From contig JAAONU010000001.1 in NCBI GenBank assembly GCA_012932295.1, forward strand, positions 5,913,104-5,977,103: a stretch of 64,000 nucleotides of DNA, in the 5' to 3' direction. Shown here piece by piece: positions 49,321 through 60,560 of the stretch. A model generated the notes under the pieces. That model was given only the letters and a program-made list of their open reading frames with translations, searched no databases and was not told the DNA's origin. Position 1 is the first letter of the stretch; the number at the start of each line of letters is the position of its first letter. The stretch comes from Cyclina sinensis. Lineage: Eukaryota; Mollusca; Bivalvia; Venerida; Veneridae. A program made the position numbers and the translations under genes.

Positions 49321-50342
49321 GCATATTAGTTCTCTAGATATTTATCAGAAAAGATTTTGCTTTTCAAAGTCACTGTGAGATTGGCCTTTCACCAAATGAC
49401 CTGAAAAACTATAGGGGTCATCAACTGGCCATGACCAACCTGCCTATGAAGTTTTGGGGAGGTGAACCTAACCGTTCCAAGAATATTGATCAGAAACCAT
49501 TTTCCTTTTCAAGGACACTGAGATCTTGACCTTTGACCCAGTGACCTGAAAACTAAAGTGGTCATCTACTTCTCATGACAAACCTAACAAGGGTGATCAA
49601 TGATCACATGTGTCGCCTGATGATAGCCAATTAAACAGTAGTATTGAGAGGTGATTGGACAGTTTCTAGGCTAAAATGCATTTTTTTATTCAAGGCCCAT
49701 AACTCAGCCAAAAATCATTCAACCGAAAAACCTGTAAGACATGCGCAAGTACTTGAGGTACAGAACAATCCTGTAACATTTCATTTTAATTGCTTTAGTA
49801 GTATAAGAGAAGTAGTTCGGACAAACTTTAAAATAAAAATCATTAAAGCGCCATGACTGAAAAAATCATTGAACTGGAAAATGATTAATATGCACAACTA
49901 GACTTGGTACTGATCATTCCTGTAAAGTTTGGCTGAAATTGCACCAGTAGTTTCTGAGGAGTAGTCCTGACAAGTATGCACAGCTAGACTTGTTACTGAT
50001 CATTCCTGTAAAGTTTGAATGAAATCGCACCAGTAGTTTCTGAGGAGTAGTCCGAACAAGTTTTGTGATGGACAGACAGACAGATGGATGGACAGACAGA
50101 CAGACAGACGATGGGGAAGTGATCCCTATATGTCATGGCTACTTTTAAGCATGTCGCAGCTACTCTGAAGCCTGCAACACAAAATTCATTATCTGGCCAA
50201 AACGCCTTTTCCATTCAAGGGCCATAACTCAACCAAAAATCATCAAATTAGGTTTCAGAAGAGATGTAGTTTGAATTAAATTGTTGACGGACAAAGTTCG
50301 GTCACAAAAGCCCACCATGAGTCAAAGGCTCAGGTGAGCTAA
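49321..50342 (+). repeat. Composite of array fragments with two tails
   Basis: An opening fragment of the 'cttgacctttgaccca' array is interrupted at 49588 by a head CAAGGGTGATCAATGATCAC (hairpin TGATCA), leading to units shared with 37016. GACAGACAGACAGACGATGG lies at 50090-50116. The segment closes with CCCACCATGAGTCAAAGGCT and CAGGTGAGCTAA. Confidence 0.65.
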
Positions 50343-50343
50343 A

Positions 50344-51303
50344 CAACAGGGCCAAGATGGCCCTAAATCGCTCACCTGAGTCTCATTGCTCATGTTACAA
50401 ATACCGTTATTGGTTTTTATGGGTGCAAGTTTGAATAAGTTTGCAATAAGTTTGAAGACTCTGGGTGTGATGGTACTCAAATTTTTTAGCATTTTAGCAG
50501 AAATAGTTTTACTCTACAGGTCCTTGTGACTTTGACCTTTGAGCTACAGACCCAAAAAACAATAGGGTTCTTCTAATATAATTACCCTGTAACGTTTGAA
50601 GATTCTGGGTGTAATGATACTTCAGTTACTGAGAAGAAATAGTTTTGACACTTCTGGTCCCTGTGACCTTGACTTTTGACCTACTGACCCAAAAATGATT
50701 GGGTTCTTTTATTGAGTAAAGAAAATCATCCTATGAAGTTTGAAGGCTCTTGGTAAAATGGTACTCCAATTACTGAGCAGAAACAGTTTTCACACTAGAG
50801 GTCCCTGTGAACCTTTGACCTATGGACCCTAAAAACAATAGGGTTCTTCTAATACAATTATCCTATAAAATTTGAAGGCTCTGGGTGTAATGGTACTACA
50901 GTTACTCTGCAGAAAAAGTTTTCACTCTACAGGTTCCTGTGACCCTGACCTTTGACATACTAGCCCCAAAAACATTATGGTTCTTCTATTTAGTAAAAGC
51001 AATCATCCTATGAAGTTTGGAGGCTCTGGGTGAAATGGTTATTCTGTTTTTGAGTGGAAAGGGTTTTCACTCTAGAGGTCCCTCTGACCTTGACTTTTGA
51101 CCTACTGACCCAAAACACAAAAGGAATTTTTTTGTACTCAATAAGGGCAATTACCCTGTGAAGTTTGAAGTCTTTGGGTCAACTGGTACTGAAGTTATTG
51201 AAAGGAAACAAAGTGTGAAAGACAGAAAAACAAACAGACACCCATGGACAAGGCAAAAACAATTTGTCTCCATCAGAAGAGCAGGGTTGGGGGGAGACAT
51301 AAC
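50344..51303 (+). mobile_element. Head-array-tail element ('gttcttctaatacaat' family)
   Basis: The head is CAACAGGGCCAAGATGGCCC then TAAATCGCTCACCTGAGT. About six units of about 135 bp with GGTCCCTGTGACCTTGAC, TTTGACCTACTGACCC and 'aaaaacaatagggttcttct' follow. The terminal hairpin (TGTCTCC..GGGGGGAGACATAA) spans about 51267-51301. Confidence 0.75.
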
Positions 51304-51547
51304 AACAAACAATTGAAGGTATAGCCCTTGGTGTTTCCCAGCAGCAGATTTTAAAAGTTTTCCCTATATAAATCCTTGTGTAAAATCAAATGACCCCAGG
51401 GTGGGGCCAGTTTTGAATAAACTTGGTAGAGGTCCAATAGACAATGCTGCAAACCAAATATCTGAACTCTAGTCCTTGTGGTTTCTGACAAGACGATTTT
51501 TAAAACTTTCCTAGATATAACTCTATGTAAAACATGTGACCCCTCTA

Positions 51548-52618
51548 CAGTACGCTCAGTGCGGATTCTGCCTTTTCCGCGATACCACCGCGGACTTTTT
51601 TTATCGCAGACAAATGCGGTGGACGTCCGCGATGAGAGGGCTAATTTCCGCCGCAATCCACGGTGTCCAGTTCTTTCCACCGCGGACAAAATACTGATGA
51701 CTGTATTTAAGTTATCAATAAAATCAGTTACCTGTTTCTCGCGGGGGAACGCGGCGGTCATTATGACTTTAGCTCCAAAAAATAATGTTTATTTTATAAA
51801 AATTTTCAACATGTTGTAATTTTACACGATGACTTTAAATTTATGGTGCCTTATCTTTGATACATATCTGCCCTCAAAGGAACAACCTGTCAATCACACT
51901 TCCCATGACCTATGATCTTTACACGTGATTTAACACCATCTTTTTTATTGGTTGTTATTCTAAGAGCTAATTTTTGACAGCAAGCCTGAGTAATTTTCTA
52001 TAAAAAAATCCCTATATTTTACCGCCTTTCCACATCACATGATCTAATGCTGCATGCTTTTCTAAAAATAGTGATGATTACACTCTCTTTTCAGTTCTCA
52101 TTTTCGGAAAATCTGTACCTGGTTTTTTTCTTAGAAGAAATTGACACGGATACACACGTTGACGTCTTCATTGTTGTCTCTTGTTACTTTTACATAAATG
52201 CCGTAGATTATTCAGTATTTGACTTAAAGTGGTTTTCACTACCATGAACTTGCGTATCTACTCTATTTTCCAATTTAATATAACGACAACTATTTGCCGT
52301 GATGTCAAAAATATTTTGTACATTACCCAATAAAATAACAAAAGAACAACAAGAGTTACAAAGTAAGTAGTAAAGTTTTAATAATTAATCGTAAAATTCA
52401 ACAGTTTTCACCGCGATCCGCGGTGATTGACCACCGTGTTCCCCCGCAATGTACCACGGCGCTCCACAGGGAAACACTTACAGCTGTAGAATTATGTCCG
52501 TGGTGGTGAAAATTTTCAGTCCGCGGGGCCTCGCGGACAAATTTTGTGCAAGTTTTATCGCAATGAGTCTCATCCTCGGGGTCTCGCGGGTTTTGCAAAA
52601 TCCGCGCCGAGCGTACTG
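51548..52618. mobile_element. TA-type TIR transposon, 1071 bp
   Basis: Left end CAGTACGCTCAGTGCGGATT and right end (reverse complement) CAGTACGCTCGGCGCGGATT, flanked by TA at 51546-51547 and 52619-52620. Both ends are CpG-rich with many CCGCGG. The interior 51880-52090 matches the interior of the 33378 element and 9109-9300. Plus-strand frames in the interior lack motifs. Confidence 0.9.
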
Positions 52619-52620
52619 TA

Positions 52621-53493
52621 TGTAAAACATATGACCCCTGGGGCGGGGCCATTTTTGACCCAGAGGACAGGATTTGAACAAACTTGGTAGAGGTCCACTA
52701 GACAATGCTACACACCAAATATCTAAGCTCTATAACTTACGGTTTCTGACAAGAAGATTTTTTAAAGTTTTTCCTATATAACTCTTTGTAAAACATGTGA
52801 CCCTTGGGGCTGGGCCATTTTTGACCCAAGAGCCATGATTTGAACAAACTTGGTAAAGGTCTACTGGACAATGCTGCACACCAAATATCTAAACTCTAGG
52901 CCTTGCGGTTTCTGACAAGAAGATTTTTTAAAGTTTTTCCTATATAACTCTATGTAAAACATATGACCCCTGGGGCTGGGCCATTTTTGACCCAGGAGCC
53001 ATGATTTGAACAAACTTGGTAAAGGTCTACTGGACAATGCTGCACACCAAATATCTCAACTCTAGGCCTTGTGGTTTCTGACAAGAAGATTTTTAAGTTT
53101 TCCCTATATAAATCTATGTAAAATCAACTGAGCCTTGGGGTGGGGTCAGTTTTGACCCCACGGTCATAATTTGAACAAACTTGGTAGAGGTCCACTAGAT
53201 GATGCTTCATACCAAATAGCTAAGCTCCAGGCCTTGAGGTTTCGGAGAAGAAGATTTCTAAAGATCCAACTTTTAAAACCTAATTTTAGCTCCAGTGAAC
53301 CAGAAATGCAATGGACCAGAACCATTTGAACAAACTTGGTAGAACTTCATGCAAGGAACATCCCAGGCAAGTTTCATTTAGTTTGGCTCTTTGGTTTTAG
53401 AGGAGATGTCATTTGAATGAAAAGTTGACGACGGACGGACAGAATGGACAAAGACTGATCAGAAAAAATCACCCTGAGCACTTTGTGAGCTAA
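52621..53493 (+). mobile_element. Array and tail of a head-array-tail element
   Basis: Four units of the 'gaacaaacttggtagaggtccac' family continue the body seen at 51305-51545 on the other side of the transposon. They lead to ACGACGGACGGACAG and a shortened tail CACCCTGAGCACTTTGTGAGCTAA in which part of the 3' hairpin arm is lost. Confidence 0.75.
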
Positions 53494-53673
53494 AAACTGA
53501 TGATGACTCGAAGTTATTTTGACGAATCAAAATCCAAATGTAAACATACTTCGAAACTATTTGTACTATATGGTACATAACAGGGTAAAATTGAGACAAA
53601 TTACACTTATGTGGATTCGCTTGCAGTAAAATCTATTCCATTGCTAAAATAAATCATGATCGAAATCATTAAA

Positions 53674-53978
53674 CAAGAGGGCCATGATGGTCCTGGATCG
53701 CTCAACTGAGTACTTTGGCTGTAGGTTTGTTGTTAAGCAGTATTTCATTTTTTAATTTTAAATAAAGATTTTTTTAATTTGCATTTTTTAAACTTTTTTA
53801 GCCCTGTGACCTACTTATGCAACAGACCAGAACCATTTGAACAACTCTGAAAGGGGAACACCCAAGGATCATTCCTGTGTAGTTTGGTTAAGGTGCAGTC
53901 ATTGGTTTCAGAGAAGATGTTGTTTTAATGAAATTGTTGACGACGGACGATGCACGACGACGTGCTCAGGTGAGCTAA
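53674..53978 (+). mobile_element. Minimal 305-bp head-tail element without array
   Basis: The head is CAAGAGGGCCATGATGGTCC then GGATCGCTCAACTGAGTAC. About 200 bp of single-unit body follows, then GACGACGGACGATGCACGAC and GTGCTCAGGTGAGCTAA. All parts of the class are present except tandem repetition. Confidence 0.8.
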
Positions 53979-54833
53979 AAAGGAATATGGTTTCATATGT
54001 AACTGACAGAAAGTTTTCTGCGTGTAAGAATATAATGTTTTTATTTGCCGAGAAAGGTAATGGCATATGGGTTTTATCGCCCCCGCCACACTACGTCTGG
54101 TTTTACTCTCATACTTTCCTTCGAGGAAAGAAGTCAAGAATGACGAACAATCAACTTTACACCATTTTATTCAAACCAAAGAATCCAAACTAGCCGAAAA
54201 CAACAATGTAACCAACAGGTTGAAATATCGTCGACAAATGAAATTGTCACTCACAATTCCTTTGTCAATTTGGACACAAATTTTAACTCTAAAAAAAACA
54301 TCAAAATTGCCCCCCCCCACTCTTTTAATTTGAAAACGAGTGGTAATCTTCCTGTTTCATTTTCAGTATAGTTCTGATAATGAAAACAAACATTTTGCAT
54401 ATAGTGTTTTTTTTATAAATTTGAAATTAATGTTTTTTGGTGAAAGAAATAAATGATAATCAACTGAATATTGTTAATAAATTTTCAGATTGTCAAAATA
54501 TATGAATCGCCAATACATTACTTTACATGAATCTTGCATGCATTAAAAAATTAACATGAATGTTTTCTGTGTTTCATTTCAAAAACATATCAGCATGTCA
54601 AAAACCTTCAAGAATTGTGTCAGAATTGCCCAGAATGCAGGAAATCGCGTGCTGGATTTCAATTTTTTTCAGAGGGAGCATGCCCCTGTACCCCCCTGGC
54701 CCAGGCCCTTTTCCGCCAACCCCAGCCCTTTCCCAGGTCTAGATACAACATTAGTTGTCACTGATAGAAAATTTGGTCATATATAAGGAAGTGCCAGTAT
54801 CAGTAATGTATCAAGTCTTATATTAAATATAAC
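53979..54833. other. Intron; one conserved GC-rich motif
   Basis: Mostly unrecognised sequence. 54671-54740 has AGAGGGAGCATGCCCCTG followed by ACCCCCCTGGCCC, a GC-rich block unlike its surroundings. The overlapping plus-strand frames at 53837-54333 do not agree with each other and lack motifs. Confidence 0.45.
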
Positions 54834-55449
54834 TAGAACTATCACTAAAGGTGATTAATACCCCCACATAGGTGCTACTGGAACTGGAAAGCTTAGAATC
54901 AATTGCATAAAGTGACATAAGTAACACGGAAATATGTATATATCTAATATTTAACTAGGACTATCGCTGAATGCGATTCATACCCCCACCAATGTCCTTG
55001 ACAGAAGACGACATGGAAAGGTGGTTAAGGGAATAACTTTAGTGGCACAAATACATATACATAAAAAGAAATTATCTCTGGTGAAAAAAACAAACAAATT
55101 GTACAGGTAATAGTATAAATATATATTGTCAAATCATGTTCGTAACAGTTACAAATAACCTTTCATTTTCGTGAATATCTGTTCTAGTTTCAGAAACATT
55201 CAAGTATTAATGGTTATATCAGAACATTTTCTTAGCCTAAAAGGGTCAAACTTGTGTCATAATTCAATGGAATTGTAGAATTTTCGTCATCTGAGCTTGC
55301 TTGTAACCATTTTAAGTTTCAAGTAAATATCTGTTCTGGTTTAAGAAATATTACAGTAAATAAATTTAAAGACATAAAAATGGACTTAACTTTGTCAAAA
55401 TACAATACAAAGTTATCCCCCCCCCCACTTTTTTTAGTTATGAAACTTG

Positions 55450-56798
55450 CAGACTTCCTGAAATTCGTCGGACCGTCGGACATGTCCGATTAATTTTCAC
55501 TTGGTCCGACATTTTTTCAGTCCGGATCGGTCCGACTGTCCGGCATTATTCCAAAGCCTAGTGCTTGATACCGAAACTTATTCTAAAAAGTACCGGCAAA
55601 TACTTCAAATAAGGGTACACTTACCAATATCTGCTTATAAACATTTCATAAAATCTCGTCATTTTAGTAATGTCAAAAGCAACTATCATCAAATATAATC
55701 GTTTAAAATAATAAATGGGCGCCGCCATTTTGTCTAAAACGCTTAGGAATTTGCCTAAAAGTTCCGACTTCAGCCCTGTGTAAGACATCTCTCTATCTGG
55801 TTCAGTGTCACCCTCAACATATAAAATAACAATTTAAATTTTAAAACAACGCTGTCTGAAGGCAAACAATTCCAAGAAATATTTAGTTCATTAAACATGA
55901 GACAGCCACTGAAATCTTGGATGAAATTCCGTTTGTCATATATTTCCGCGACCCCGCCGTATTTTAATATTTATAGAGGACAGTGTGTCGGAGACTCTTT
56001 ATAAGGCAGACTCACAAAAATTTATTGACTGATTATAATAAGTTGTCATGGTTTTATTATAAGTACCAGTTTTTCCTTTTTCATTGAAAAAATGTCCTTT
56101 TCTGTAACACTTGAATATTTCTGTCATTTAGTTCTGAAAGCAACAATTATAATGAATCAACATACTTGAAATTATTTGTGCTTTGTTAAAAAAAATCTGG
56201 TGAAACTGAAAACACATCCCATTAGTAACCTGAATTTTCACAAAATTGTCACTTAATTTTGATGCCAGAGAAACATTACCTGGTAGTTTATAATAGTAAG
56301 TTGAATAACAGTCAATCCACATAATTATCTGCTGTCTGCCATTGTCTAATAAAGTTGAACCAAATTTCTGTTGATTTTTTTTTTTTTAAGATCTCTGAAT
56401 GTATCGTTCATGCAACACTTTCTGTGTTTCATGTTTTAAGTTTTGATCTCATTTATTTGTGACTTATTTAAAATTTTCTTCATTTCTGTAATTTCCGGTA
56501 TGGTACTGTTTCATCCTGAACGCTATCCAAGCCTCGTGAAGACAATATGAGAAAAGCAACGAGAGAGAACATTTAATGAAAAATGGAAGCAGGACAGAGA
56601 ATGGTTGGTATACGACTCAGAGGAAGTTGAAATGCACTGTATTGACTGTTCTGATTTCAACGGGGAGAAAATTACATGTTTTCATTTGTTTTTGTTGTGA
56701 ATTCCATTCAGTCTGACAAATTTTGTTTCAGTCCGACGGATTTTCAGAGCTTGTCAGACCGAATGTCTGACACTTTTTTTGAACTTTCAGGAAGTCTG
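55450..56798. mobile_element. TIR transposon, 1349 bp, 6-bp target duplication
   Basis: Ends CAGACTTCCTGAAA (left) and, as reverse complement, CAGACTTCCTGAAAGTTC (right). The subterminal text GTCCGAC/GTCGGAC is repeated many times in both orientations. Direct repeats AACTTG (55444-55449, 56799-56804) flank it, and the sister copy at 23523-23535 has ATGAAACTTGACC with one AACTTG. It includes the dispersed module at 55885. No transposase is recognised. Confidence 0.9.
55885..56025 (+). repeat. Dispersed module, copy 3 (inside transposon)
   Basis: TTCATTAAACATGAGACAGC, ATTCCGTTTGTCATATATTT, ACCCCGCCGTATTTTAATAT and GGAGACTCTTTATAAGGC, in the same order as 40071 and the reverse of 17690. Confidence 0.65.
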
Positions 56799-58910
56799 AA
56801 CTTGACCTGTATATCTTACTTGCGACACTTCGTACATATTTGAAGTTTCAAATGATTATCTGTTCTAGTTTAAGAAATATTCAAGTACATGTTAAAATTT
56901 CAGAACATTTTCTAAGTCAATTTTTGACCTTCAAGTGTGGCCTTGACCTTAAGCTGGCACAAGGGTAAGATGGGTTCTGCACATTGCCCAGTTAGGGTGA
57001 ACATTTGAGTCAAGTTTGAAGAAAATCCTTCCATTATTATAGAATTTATAGAGCGGACACAACATATTGTCTAGTATTGATTGTAAGTAAATTAAAAGAC
57101 TTAAAAAGGGGCATAACTTTGTCAAAATGCAATACAGAGTTATGAAACTTGACCTGCATATCTTACTTGTGATACCTCATATATCTTTTAAGTTTCAAGC
57201 AAATACCTGTGCTAGTTTCAGAAATATTCAAGTACATGTTAAAATTTAAGAATATTTTCTAAGTCAATTTTGACCTTCAAGTGTGACCTTGACCTTAAGC
57301 CAGCACAAAGGTAACATGGGTTCTGCACATAACCTTGTTGAGTTGAACATTTGAGTAAAGTTTGAAGAAAATTCTTCCATTAGTATAGGATTTATAGAGC
57401 GGACACGACATATTGTCTAATATTTGATTGTATGTAAATTTGAAGACTTAAAAAGGGGCATAACTTTGTCAAAATGCAATACAGAGTTACGAAACTTGAC
57501 CTGCATATCCTAATTGTGACACTTCATATATATTTTAAGTTTCAAGCAAATACGTTTTCTATTTTCAGAAATATTCAAATACATGTTAAAATTTAAGAAT
57601 ATTTTCTAAGTCAATTTTTGACCTTCAAGTGTGACCTTGACCTTAAGCCGGCAAAAGGGTAACATGGGTTCTGCACATCCCCTTGTTGAGGTGAACATTT
57701 GAGCCAAGATTAAAGAAAATCTTTCAATTAGTGTAGGACTTACAGAGCGGACACGACATGATGTCTAATATTTGATTGTTTGATATTTGACCTTCAATTG
57801 TGACCTTGACCTTGAGCTGACACATGGGCAACATGGGTTCTGCACATCCCCTTGTTGAGTTGAACATTTCAGCCAAGTTTGAAGAAAATCCTTCAGTTGG
57901 TATAGGATTTATAGAGCAGACACGATAATGGAGACGGACCGACCGACGGACGGACGGATGCGACAAAGCGAATCCATTATAGGCCCCCCACATTTTGTGG
58001 TGGGGGTATAGTAGAACTAGCTTAAGTTTAAGCGAACAGTGACCCTGACCCAACTGTTAAAATTTTCAATCCCAAGCAGCGTCTTCATAGAAACTACCTT
58101 TACAGCAAATTTCATCAAAATATCTCACTCCTAACTCAAGTTATTGAGCAGAAACCATTTATTTTTTATATTTAGTAACAGTGACCTTGAGCCCACCAGC
58201 CCCAATATCAAACTTGACCTGTATCCTGTTATGTTACACCTGTGTACCGAAAATTATTTAAATCTGTCAAGATTTCTTGAGTTATCATCCCGAAACCATT
58301 TTTCAACCATTTTATTATTTTTAGTAACAGTGACCTTGACCTTGGCCCCACCAGCCCCAATATCGAAGTTGACCTGTATGTTATGATGTTACACCTGTGT
58401 ACCAAAAATTGTTTAAATCTGTCAAGCAATTCATGAGTTATTGTCCGGAAACCGTTTTTCTATTTTTAGTAACAGTGACCCTGACCTTGGCCCCACCAGC
58501 CCCAATATCGATGTTACACCTGTGTACCAAAAGTTATTAAAATATGTCAAGCCATTCATGAGTTATTGTCTGGTGACCATTTTATTATTTTTAGTAACAG
58601 TGACCTTGACCTTGGCCCCACCAGCCCCAATATCGAAGTTGACCTGTATGTTATGATGTTACACCTGTGTACCAAAAATTGTTTAAATCTGTCAAGCAAT
58701 TCATGAGTTATTGTCCGGAAACCGTTTTTCTATTTTTAGTAACAGTGACCCTGACCTTGGCCCCAATATCGAACTGGACCTGTATCTTGTGATGTTACAA
58801 CTGTGTACCAAAATTTTTTTAAATCTATCTAGCCTTTCTTGAGTTATTGTCCGGAAACCATTTTTCTATTTTTAGTAACATTGACCAGGCCACATTTAAA
58901 AAAGTTTTTG

Positions 58911-59744
58911 TTTGCTGTCTCCCAACCCTACTTTTTAGAGTTGGGAAGGTAGGTAGGGATTCTTTTTTTTTTCTTTTTTTTTTGAAATACATAAATGTTT
59001 TCGGTTTGATTTTGTCTTGTGAGAAGACAATTTGATTAAATGTGAATAAACATTTTAAAATTGATATATCTTACTTTTTATTTCAGTTTGTATACGTTTT
59101 AAACAGTCAATACAAGATATATAGTTCTTTTTTATAAAAATACATGTAAAATATGGATAATTTTTGTTCTCGAGGTTATTGTTCCCATCTTCATCCCTGG
59201 TAATTTTGAATGTCACAAATTTCAATGTTTTATCAAAGTCTTTTACTACTCTTAATGGTTCATCTAAATCTGGTTTAAACACTTCATTAGCATTGAGACT
59301 ATTGCTCAAATGTACCGAAAGAACGTCCGATTTTTTCGAGTAAAAATCCTCGGCGTCTTTCAGTTTCAACATCGTTACACACCTCGGCCCATGTCCAGTC
59401 CGATCTGTATTCGTGAAGGTGATTTTTCAACAAAGTTGAACTGGATCCAATATTATACGTAACAATAACTGTTGACGAGATGATAAAATACTCGTCTTCT
59501 AACTTTCGTTTTGCCATCGCGAAAACTTGTAACAGAAGTGTACACAATCGACATTTACCTGGTGGCAATTCATTGTCAATACACGTGACGAATAATACGC
59601 GGGAACCAGAATACTACACGCCGTTATTGAACGGAAATCGGTAAGAATATGCGGCGCTAGAAATAAAAAAAATAATGGTCGGCAAGAGCAAATAAAAATT
59701 TTCGGAGCGCAGCGTTTTTCTAGGGTCGGTCGGGAGACAGCAAA
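58911..59744. mobile_element. 834-bp TIR element carrying a coding relic with poly-A tail
   Basis: The left end TTTGCTGTCTCCCAACCCTA and right end (reverse complement) TTTGCTGTCTCCCGACCGAC share a 13-bp perfect core. On the minus strand, a frame of about 105 codons is followed by AATAAA and then an A-rich run (58962-58983 as T on plus) just inside the left TIR. Confidence 0.55.
59055..59372 (-). CDS. Unidentified open frame in TIR element (hypothetical)
   Basis: 105 codons beginning MLKLKDAEDFYSKKSDV, with VFKPDLDEPLRVVKDFDK and a hydrophobic-basic end NYPYFTCIFIKKNY; I do not recognise it. The reading frame remains open upstream of this ATG without another start. A different frame (59299-59568) overlaps it with MAKRKLEDEYFIISSTV and runs to HEYRSDWTWAEV. 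The two frames could be parts of one protein separated by a frameshift or removed intron near 59370-59390. A following AATAAA and A-rich tract suggest a retroposed or captured transcript. A functional gene is possible but unproven. Confidence 0.3.
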   Translation of the reverse strand: MLKLKDAEDFYSKKSDVLSVHLSNSLNANEVFKPDLDEPLRVVKDFDKTLKFVTFKITRDEDGNNNLENKNYPYFTCIFIKKNYISCIDCLKRIQTEIKSKIYQF

Positions 59745-59766
59745 TTAAGCTATTTTTAATTTTGGC

Positions 59767-60246
59767 CCCAGGGCTTTTCATCCTTATATAACAGAGGCCG
59801 ATATTCGGCCACTTCCCAATCCAAAAAGATAGATTTTTTCCCAATTGTGGCAGAGTTTCTTCCCAAAATGCAAGACATGATTTCCCAAAATCTTAGAAAT
59901 TCTCCCTAGATTAGTTTAAAAAACGATCAGTTTACATTTGTTATTTCCGGAAGTAGCGTTTGTCTGGTATCGACTTTTTTGTCGTACTATAGCCGAACAA
60001 CGCACGGTACCTGTGTAGACTCTTACTCAGTAGTTATCAGTAAATAAAAGTAGAAACATGCGCAGTGAAACAGTCAAACGTTCTAAAAGTCTGGATTTTA
60101 TTCCGTTTCAGGGGAGATAAATCGGTGTTTATTTCCGGTTGCAGAAACAAATGTCTCATAAATTTCCCAAAATGAACAATTATCGCGCATATTTTTCCCA
60201 ATTTAAAAGGCCAGGGCCTCTTCCCAATTTCGTGATGAAAAGCCCT
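59767..60246. mobile_element. 480-bp inverted-repeat element (AGGGCTTTTCATC ends)
   Basis: The left end CAGGGCTTTTCATCC is mirrored by the right end (reverse complement TAGGGCTTTTCATCACG). The interior has several TTCCCAA(A/T)-rich motifs including TTCCCAATCC and GGAAGAGGCC. It looks hAT-like from the YAGGG start, but no 8-bp target duplication is visible. Confidence 0.5.
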
Positions 60247-60560
60247 AGTGACTTTGACCATGGCCAAACCAGCCCCAATATCGAACTTGACCTGTATCTT
60301 ATGTACCTGTGTACCAAAAATTGTTTAAATCTGTCAAGCCTTTCATGAGTTATCGTCCAGAAACCGTTTTTCTATTTTCAGTAACAGTGACCTTGACCCC
60401 ACCAGCCCAAATCGAACTTGACCTGTATCTTATGATGTTACAACTGTGTACCAAAAATTGTTTAAATCTGTCTAGCCTTTCAAGAGTTATTGTCCGGAAA
60501 CCATGACGGACTGACAGACCGACTGACAAGCTCACTCATATATATGTGGGGGTATAATAT

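Larger units (their letters stand above)
54955..58012 (+). mobile_element. Family-B head-array-tail element, copy 2 (carries a nested transposon)
   Basis: The head is CTAGGACTATCGCTGAATGC, as at 23053, with collinear body and tail (CGACCGACGGACGGACGG, then CCCCCCACATTTTGTGGTGGGGGTATA). It is interrupted at GAAACTTG by 55450-56798, after which GACCTGTATATCTTACTTG continues. A solitary head of a sister family (CTAGAACTATCACTAAAGG) lies just before it at 54834. Confidence 0.88.
58013..60560 (+). mobile_element. Head-array-tail element split by a nested block
   Basis: It opens at AACTAGCTTAAGTTTAAGCG. Units of about 120 bp (CAGTGACCTTGACCTTGGCC, CCACCAGCCCCAATATCGAA, GTTACACCTGTGTACC) run 58040-58890 and resume at 60250-60500. 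GGACTGACAGACCGACTGAC and a short tail (CATATATATGTGGGGGTATAAT) follow. The 1.35-kb insert between holds two inverted-repeat elements. Confidence 0.75.

Noticed and set aside
53837..54333. Overlapping 118- and 88-codon plus-strand frames
   Set aside because: The first starts inside a repeat element and crosses its tail; neither has motifs, and the two frames overlap each other.
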